From assembly GCF_000003815.2 (NCBI RefSeq), contig NC_049994.1, positions 9,829,148-9,893,147 on the forward strand: a stretch of 64,000 nucleotides of DNA, given 5' to 3'. This document shows, one piece after another, positions 56,700 to 64,000 of this stretch (positions are counted from its first letter, which is position 1; every line of letters begins with the position of its first letter). The translations under genes were made by a program, and so were the position numbers. This DNA comes from Branchiostoma floridae. Its lineage: Eukaryota > Chordata > Leptocardii > Amphioxiformes > Branchiostomatidae. The notes beneath the pieces were generated by a model. It searched no databases, was not told the DNA's origin, and saw nothing but the letters and a program-made list of their open reading frames with translations.

Positions 56700-56850
56700 C
56701 AGTCCCTGGCTCCAGGGAATCGAACCCGGGCCCGCCAGCTTATAGAAGATGGGCGTGGCTTGATTATGTGAAATAGGGGTTGCCCCACCCACAATGGGGT
56801 TCCTTTAACACCCGAGGCGAATGTTCTATTGTTAAACCAAGTAGGTTAAA
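56700..56850 (-). repeat. Degenerate tRNA-Gly-like sequence
   Basis: The minus strand has TTTAACAATAGAACATTCGC (A-box and anticodon-arm-like) and, about 100 bases on, GGCCCGGGTTCGATTCCCTG (B box). An insert separates them, so no cloverleaf forms; it reads as a tRNA pseudogene or SINE head. Confidence 0.45.
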
Positions 56851-56961
56851 AAAAGTTAAACTTAACACCATCACCACAGGCACTACGGCAAAAGGACCAG
56901 ACCGTTGGCCTGGTCAGTTGGTTCGGCCCCACTGTTACAAAATCTTGTACACGTCTCAAAG

Positions 56962-59367
56962 ATGGGCGTGAGCATGAGCAACACCAAGGGGCTCGTGAGG
57001 CACGTGAAGGCGGGGCCTCGCGCCCTCAAGCCCGGCGGAGAGCACCCAGCTGCCGTCCGCACGAACGTCGGGATCCCTGTGGTCGCACTCCTGAACCAAG
57101 ACACCATCCACCACGTCTTCAACACGGACCTGGTAGACAAGGAGCAGTACTGCCTGGGGTACGTCGGCGTGCGCTCCGAGCTTCTAAGGGGACACTGTCC
57201 ATCTATGTTTGCAAACGGCCAAGAACACCGGAGGAAGAAAGCTTTTTTGATAGACGTCTTCAGAGGAAGGCAAAAGACGCTTCCACCCGTCCTCTCGAGA
57301 CAGATCATGGCTCACTTCAAGGAGTGGTCCCGACTCGAGGCGCTTGCGGATTTTGAAGACAAGGTTTTCTTCCTGATGAGTGACATCCTGACGGAGACGG
57401 TGTTCGGGAGGAAACTGGACGGCCGGCTGGCTCTCCACTGGCTGCAGGGGCTGCCGAGTGTTCGGACGTGGATTCCTTTTCCTACCAAAGCAAAGCAAGA
57501 CCTTGCCGCTTCGGCCCTCCCTGTCCTACTGAAATCCATCGAGGAATCACCGAACTACGAAGAGTTGATCCAACTAAGCTACCTCCATGACATTGAAGAA
57601 GAAGACGCCATAGACAATATCCTGTTCGTCATAGTCTTTAACGCTGTTGCGGCAGTATCGGCCGTTATTGTAACTTTCATCACTCGCTTACATACCATCA
57701 CAGAAGCCGATAGAAACGTCCTTCTTAAAACCACGCTGCAAGCTCTTCTGAAGCATGAAAGCCTCTCGGAAGAAAGTCTTGGAGACATGAAGGCCCTGGA
57801 CAGCTTTCTCCTGGAGGTTCTGCGTCTTCATCCACCAGTCTTCAACTTCTTTGGTGTGGCGAAAAAGGACTTTGCGATTCCGACGGGGGTCGACAAAAAT
57901 GTTGAGGTACGCAGTAATATAAACTTTTAGTAACATTTATTCGTTATTGATTTTGACTTTACTTAAAGGTATACTAAGTATGTATGTTTCTGGCAAAGCA
58001 CTAAGCAAAGCAGATACTGTATATACTTTGTTAATGATTGAATGCTAGTCATGATACGGAAATACCCACTGAATGCGACACCACAATTAGACTTCACAGC
58101 GGATGGGCCAGCGGATCCTGATTTTCAGGTTTGTGAATCGGAGAGTTCTTCAGAAGTTTTGAATGCAGGTAGTGTCAAAAGATCTCAAAACAGCCTGTGT
58201 TATCACACCTTCGATCGGTGTCTGGCATATGTCCGAACAATGGTGTTTGGTATATTTTACATATCAGCCCTCTAAACAGACTAATTGCTAGTATATGTGA
58301 TTAGCACTTCAAAACAGAAAGAAGAGCTGCATCAGACTGCTTTCTGAGGTCTACTTTTTGAACATTCTTAGACGTCTGTGCGTAACCCACAAAAACGGCA
58401 ATGTTAAAAGGTTGGCTGATTCTGCTGAGAAGATTGTCTCACAGAACATCTAGATATAGTTATTTAAAGATATATAAAGTTTGTAATCCTCAGGATTAGT
58501 GATGCTCCGTACGCGTTGGCACAGTTGTGAGAGGTATTGCTGTTGACTACAGGTCCGCCAGGGGGAGCAGTTGATGGGAAGTTGCTTCTGGGCGCAGCGT
58601 GACGCAAAAGTGTTTCTCAGTCCCAATGTCTTCCGATGTTACCGGTTTATGGACAGCAAGGAGCTCCTTGTGGACAGAGAACAGGACGGAGGAAAGAAAA
58701 GACACCTTATCTTTGGTCACGGAAGGTACAAGAAACAAGTTCAAACAACTCGGGGGCATTCTTATCGTTTTGGATACTGAAACAGTGCCATTGGGCAAGG
58801 ACGATAGGCAGTACTTAAACACCACTGTTACAATACTATCAAAGATTTTTATATATAGTGGTTATGTTTTAACTGGGCATATAGACTGGTTTATTGAATT
58901 AATACTCCTAGCAGCGAGAAGGCTGAATTGTGAGATTCACAATTACAAGCATGTTACATACACTACAGGTATCAAAAAGTAGTTAGAACGTCTATCAAAT
59001 CAATATACATGTGTCCCCAATTTAACACATGATAAAGGCATGCTCTCCCTCTCTGTGTAACTCCCTGTACAACAGTCAATATTACAAACGTCGATGTTAC
59101 ATGTGAATTTTTCCAGCTTGACGGAAGCCGCTGATCTAAGACAGCCACCAGTGCCCCGGACAGGACATCGCTTTCTACCTGATGAAAGCGACCCTAGCGG
59201 TTCTGCTGTGCTACTGCAGCTGGGAGCTGGAGGCCCTCCCTGTGTGGTCAGACAAGACTGCCAGACTGGGCAGACCGGACGACCTGGTCTCTCTTACATG
59301 GTTTAACTTCGACTCAGACACGGCAAGGCACGTGCTGGAATCGTACGATTTGAATTGCGAAAAATGA
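56962..59367 (+). CDS. CYP74-clan cytochrome P450 (fatty-acid hydroperoxide-metabolising type)
   Basis: Three exons, 56962-57906, 58553-58725 and 59145-59367, 446 aa, in frame throughout. CYP74-like traits: no N-terminal membrane anchor; no O2-activating Thr but an Asn (N227) in the I-helix segment LFVIVFNAVAAVSA; E285-x-x-R288 in LEVLRLHPPVFNFFGVAKKD; and a heme loop FGHGSHQCPGQD with Cys376. The PERF-type segment reads FRCYRFM. CYP74 enzymes rearrange lipid hydroperoxides (allene oxide synthase, hydroperoxide lyase, epoxyalcohol synthase) without O2 or a reductase; amphioxus members (CYP440) are known. The ATG at 56962 has a good context (AAGATGG); the frame upstream has no ATG. The product cannot be told from sequence, but epoxyalcohol synthase is the likeliest by precedent. 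Confidence 0.85.
57907..58552. other. Intron 1 of the CYP74-like gene
   Basis: GTACGC donor, GACTACAG acceptor. No other feature seen. Confidence 0.7.
58726..59144. other. Intron 2 of the CYP74-like gene
   Basis: GTACAA donor. The acceptor is TAAGACAG at 59137-59144. An upstream AG at 59115-59116 (TTTTTCCAG) has a better pyrimidine tract but gives a frame that misses the heme Cys, so it is rejected. Confidence 0.65.
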
Positions 59368-59841
59368 TCGAATTATTCAACCATTGCAACTAGATGTATT
59401 AAAGATAATTCCATAGGAGTGGACAAAGTTTTTTTTTTTATCTGTAGTATTTGCATGAAAATTTATTCCTTATTTTGTCAGCTCCCTCTTTCAAAGACAT
59501 TCAATATTCCTAGTCTGCCCTGAAAATATAAAGTCGTGTTTTTTTAAGGATGACATGATCAAGCATGATCAGCCACTTTAATCAATATCTTCACAACTGA
59601 ACTGAATCATCACTCTGCAGCAATGTTACAGTAATGTACATGTAACTTTGATGACGTTTTGTATCATACACTTAATCTATAGCATTTTCTGGCATTGTCA
59701 AATACTTTAATTAACACATGTGTTTTAACTCATCAATACTGTGATGCATAATATCAAAATTTGCAGTAATGTTGAAAAACCGTTAAGTACATGTATATCT
59801 GTTTCGCATATAATAGAAGTAGAAGGGAGTCTTTTATATGG

Positions 59842-59902
59842 AGACTGACAGTCAACTCCTATGTGAGACTGAGAATTAACTCCTATGTGAGACTGACACT
59901 CA
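59842..59902. repeat. Short tandem repeat, about 27 bp
   Basis: AACTCCTATGTGAGACTGA occurs twice in a row, with a third partial unit. Confidence 0.7.
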
Positions 59903-59939
59903 GAAAGACAAGACGACAATGATCAGCCTAAGAACACAT

Positions 59940-62900
59940 TTATTTTAAACCCTGCACAGAATTGAATTACTGTACCATTTCATTTGTGAACTGCATATTG
60001 TTAGCAGTATCGTTTAGCAATATGCAATAGAATATTTTGTAAGACATAATGTATCTGTTTCAGGACTTAAAAGCAGCTTTTTAGTTCTATTAGTTAAGGA
60101 GCATCAAGCAAGTTCAAGCAAGGTATCTAGTAAAATGGCAAATTTACACAGCAAAACTTGTCAAGTGTAGTAGACACTGGTGACAACAGTGCCATCCAAG
60201 TAAGTCAACGTTTGGTGCAGTTAAACATTAAATCCAAGCCATAATGTGTGTGCTGTAGCTTCCAACTCAGAATTCATCTGCTAAAATTCATGTGATTTCT
60301 TGTCATGTGAGGTAATGGAAAGCTACAATGCATGTTCAAAACCAGGACCCATTTTATCCATGACAAGAGGTGGCTGGCATGATACAACACAGTGCCTGTC
60401 AGTAATTTGCCACACAAAACTAAAGCTGTTATAATTGCTTCAGTGTCACATTTAGCCTCAATTCCAGGCACTGTACTGTATTGTGAAAGCCACCTCTTTT
60501 GATAACCTTGACTAAGGGGCCCTGAAAACTGTCAGAGCACTTGACCATATGTAGTTCAAATAAAATGTATGATGTACATTTTCAATGTCCCTACATATAT
60601 TTGTATGGTTCAGTTTACTTAATATTTTTTTCAAGTTATTCTGGCTTTTGTCAACGTCAGCAAAGAGTTTGAGTAACAGCTAGCTCTGTAGTTATATGAC
60701 TGGGTCCCAGTTACCACACTTGTACAGATTCTATATATAGGCTATTGAGCTTGACCAACATCTTGCACTGGGTCTGCATTATTATTTCACACTGCTCCAA
60801 AACTGGAGTCTTCTAGTATTTACAATTATTGTCTTTCTACATTGACAAACTGTGTCATAATTTAGTTAAAGTTTCGCACACATTTCAAAACCTTAAAAAA
60901 CTAGGATGTAAAAAATTGCTGCAATAGACTTTCCACAATAAATTACTACTTACAAAAACACAAAAACGCTTGTAAAAAAACTCCTATAGAGTGAGGTAAA
61001 CTACAGAAAATGACAATTCACATTATAACAAACAATTGCACATTGAAAGTGATAAGTACATAGTGTACAGTACAGACATTTGCAACAATACCTCCTTTGC
61101 AACATCAGGAGAAAGAGCTTTTTTGAATCTTAAAATATTTGTCACATTCACTGACTTAAAAAAGACTGAAACAGTGCTCTATATGCTGAAACAACCACAG
61201 GGCTTTCTGCCTAGAATTCTTTAAAATGTACAACCCTGGTTTACTGCTTGGAGTGATCATCAATACATAAATGCAATGATAACATGTTAAACATTTGCAT
61301 ATTTGCCATGAACCCAACAAATTGTAGATACACCCATTCTGTTGGGTAGTCACTTTAGACAGGTTTGACTTAAGTCCAGGAGGCATACACGATATAGATG
61401 CTAACATGCTTCAATGTATTGTCAGTTTCACCCCAAAATGACCCCTTTCATACGTGTGCACGTTTCAATGCAAGCCAAAACGAACACTGGACAAAATCTG
61501 AAATTTTGAAGCATGGAACACATAACATTTTCCCTACTCTTGTCACTATACTACACCAGTCCGGTACTACCTTGCACCTACCCCAGGTGTTCTATGATTG
61601 CTTTACTGATATCAAGCATATGCTAATTATAATGATGATGCACTAGAGTAATATACTATTACACAATAAATGAACTTGAGGTAAAACAGGTATGATTTGG
61701 CAAACCTCAATGAATGTTGAGAGCATTACTGGGTAGTCTCCTTAGCTGGCTTCTAACAGCTGATCAGACAACTGATATACAATCAGGAAACAGCACAATA
61801 ATTGATAAGCCCCCCAAAAAGAGTCCATCCACAAAGCCTGAAATACAGGCTACCACATAAAGTAACTTTCCTGGGCAAGACAAACTATGGGTTGTACAAT
61901 TTTCTGCATTTTGAGTTGACAATGAAATTGTGTACTACACTTTGGCTTTGGCATATCTTAATATTAGAAGTAGAGAATAGAGTAATAATACTGCACTGTA
62001 GCTGTATAGACAGACTATTGAGTGATTCTGAATTCTTTTTACACCATGCAATCTTTTCACTAATCATCAATCTCCACTAGCGACAGTTTCACTCAATACA
62101 ATTCTTGGCAGTGGCCAATATACACATGAACTGCACAAATGCGCACTATACAGTCTTTCCGAGGAAAATCCTGAACATTTCTGGCTTAAGCTCTTAAAAC
62201 AGGGATGAACACAAGTCTGTGAACCTGGTTGGACCAGCTTGGTGATCACTGTGACATGGCAGTGGGAAAGGGGATTAATAAAAAAAGGATAGATCACAAT
62301 AAGTTAAAATGTCTCTGTCATTGATCAAATGGCTACTGCCATGGAGAAGACATAGATGTAGACATCAATGTAGTCATTTCAGTTGACATTATGGGGAATA
62401 AGAAAAGTTGGGAAATGGTTCACTGGGTTTTTAAATACCTCAAATGGATTTCAACCTTTACTTTTCCAACCCCAGCCTGGGTAAGTATGATCCAAACCAG
62501 GGTTTGTACAACCTCTTGTTATATGTAGTTGCAAGCTTTGATTCTAGTTCATGGCCAGAGCTTTGCTACATGTACGTAGAATGAACTAAGGCTGGGTCTG
62601 TACATACATGTATCCAACCAGAGTCTGTCCAATCTGGGTTTGGAACAATCTTGGCTCATGAGTTATTAATGATTCTGTCCTCATGAAATTTTTTTCACCA
62701 TTATCATAAATTTTCATTCAAAAGTGCTCAATGTAATGTAATGTACAGGTCTTTTTATGATTAAAAAAAAATAAAAACACTATAAACAATCTTTATAAAA
62801 AGAGCAACAAAAAGTTCTTGGTGACAAAAAGTATTGTATACAATTCAATTACTTGCAAAAAAATCCAAGAGGCTTGTAAGATCAGCATTTCCCAGCATGC

Positions 62901-63160
62901 ATCCTGATATCAAGATCAGAAGGAGGATCATGGGACTTTTTCTGGTACTGCAAAAAATGTCCTGGAAAATTTTTGAAGCCTCTTACCAACGTGTGCAACA
63001 GGGAAAAGTAGATGCCTTGACAGTCTTGCCATTTTGACAGTCTTCCCGTTTTCCAAGGCAAACTCCTGACAGTTAATCTAATACTGCTTAGTGCTGTTGT
63101 GCTGTTGTACAACGCAGCAATGCGTAAATATTGAGCACGCAGCTGTCACACAGCGTGCAC
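59940..63160 (-). other. Probable long 3' UTR of the DLGAP gene
   Basis: 3.2 kb of AT-rich, transposon-poor sequence without credible exons. A minus-strand AATAAA lies near 59939-59945. If the donor at 63164 is used instead of the stop at 63161, part of this would be intron plus a last exon that I could not find. Confidence 0.4.
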
Positions 63161-63936
63161 TTACGTATGTGTAGTGTTTGAAGCTTCCGGAAGAAAGATT
63201 TCCACATTGTTGTCTTCTTGCATGTTTGCTTTCTTCTTTGCAGCCGCAGCTCTCTTCGCTTCAAGCAGCCTTTTCCTGGCGTCGTCTCGGGCGGCAGACT
63301 TCGCCCCGGTTTTGGGGCTCCGCGTGGCTCCGGCTGTTTTGGGGCGCGTTCTGCGAGGTTTGGGGGAAGCTGCCGGGGTGGAGTGCGTGGATGTTCCGCG
63401 GGAGGAGGAAGGACTCAGCTCGTCCTTACCGTTAGAGGACGTTGGTGGCGGGAATTTCCACTCGTTCTGTCTCAGCAGTGCAATTTCCTCAAACATGCTG
63501 TTCACATCTTCTATCTGTTAGAAACAGTCAGAATGGACGGCAATGTCAACCATCAACATAAAAACTATGAAATATATCAGCTATATTTATACATGTAAAT
63601 AGCACAACCAATAGACTGTCAAACACACTAACACATCAGTTTTCTTCACACTTCTAACTAGATATTGTAAAAGCTACATGTACATTAGGAAGTGATAGTG
63701 CACACAGACCCGCACCTGCATCTAGAAGGAATGTAGCGGGTTTACTTGCATGCTAAAGGTGCTGTTCTGTTAAAATATGAGACCAAAGACTAACAACACA
63801 CCCTCCAAAGTAAGCTCAGATTGTTAGAAATGAAGATACAGAGAAGGGAATCCTACCTGTATATTGACGAGGTCCCAGAAGCCAGCCAGGTCAGATGAGG
63901 TGGTGAGACACTGATCACCCTCACCATCAACTGGGT
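63161..63936 (-). CDS. DLGAP: DLGAP (GKAP/SAPAP) scaffold protein, C-terminal exons
   Basis: Exons 63936-63857 and 63514-63161 join in phase 0. They encode SSDLAGFWDLVNIQIEDVNS, MFEEIALLRQNEW, a Pro/Ser/Lys-rich stretch, then ARKRLLEAKRAAAAKKKANM and NVEIFLPEAS. Vertebrate DLGAPs end with SDLAGFWDMLQL.IED, RKRLLAAKRA and IEIYVPEAQTRL, so the match is specific. DLGAPs link PSD-95-type MAGUKs to Shank at synapses. The GKAP-repeat N-terminal part lies right of the window. As read to TAA (63161) the protein ends NTTHT, not the usual PDZ ligand TRL. A strong donor (AC|GTAAGT) overlaps the last codons, so a further small exon may restore it. Confidence 0.88.
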
Positions 63937-64000
63937 TCTGAAAAGGTGAAACATGGGAATAACTTCAAGTCCATTTAAGGGCATGATATTTCTTTCAACA

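Noticed and set aside
56905-56961. N-terminal extension of the P450
   Set aside because: No ATG in that stretch; 56962 has a good start context and fits the family's short N-terminus.

Overview
The window reads as a piece of a cephalochordate (amphioxus, Branchiostoma-like) nuclear genome. The reasons are: intron-rich genes with canonical GT-AG splice sites and deuterostome-type proteins; a CYP74-clan cytochrome P450, a clan known from plants, amphioxus and a few other invertebrates; a secreted lectin-type mosaic gene built from phase-1 exons; dense short terminal-inverted-repeat (TIR) transposons; and two runs of N (22650-22753 and 34040-34139). The species is inferred, not proven. Exon models were made by eye from splice signals, reading phase and family similarity; no search was run.

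Layout. (1) 428-16521, plus strand: the last 14 coding exons of a TFCP2/UBP1 (CP2/LSF) transcription factor, cut at its 5' end by the window edge. Its introns carry a hAT element with a perfect 8-bp target duplication and several TIR elements. An AT-rich 3' UTR probably follows to about 19.1 kb. (2) 40619-20088, minus strand: a 20-exon gene whose model closes in frame (5328 nt, 1775 aa). It encodes a secreted mosaic: signal peptide, MAM, CUB, H-type-lectin-like, LDLa, C-type lectin, about 1100 residues of Glu/Thr-rich acidic repeats, and a Cys-containing C-terminal segment. (3) 31405-34568, plus strand, inside one intron of gene 2: two tandem hotdog-fold acyl-thioesterase-like genes. The first is complete; the second is interrupted by an assembly gap, and two tandem fragments of a thioesterase 3' end follow it. 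(4) 40.8-54.9 kb: no convincing gene. It holds tandem repeats, a compound (GACA)n microsatellite, a tRNA-derived SINE, TIR elements and one weak TATA/first-exon candidate. (5) 55041-56009, plus: a single-exon RING/B-box (TRIM-like) protein. (6) 56962-59367, plus: a three-exon CYP74-clan P450. (7) 63936-63161, minus: the C-terminal exons of a DLGAP (GKAP/SAPAP) scaffold gene, probably with a long AT-rich 3' UTR to about 59.9 kb.

The genes do not form one pathway. TFCP2 and the mosaic gene converge, as do the P450 and DLGAP. The most unusual items are the mosaic gene with its expanding acidic exons, the thioesterase pair nested antisense in its intron, and the P450 with CYP74 active-site features. 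The rest of the novelty lies in repeat families shared between distant points of the window.
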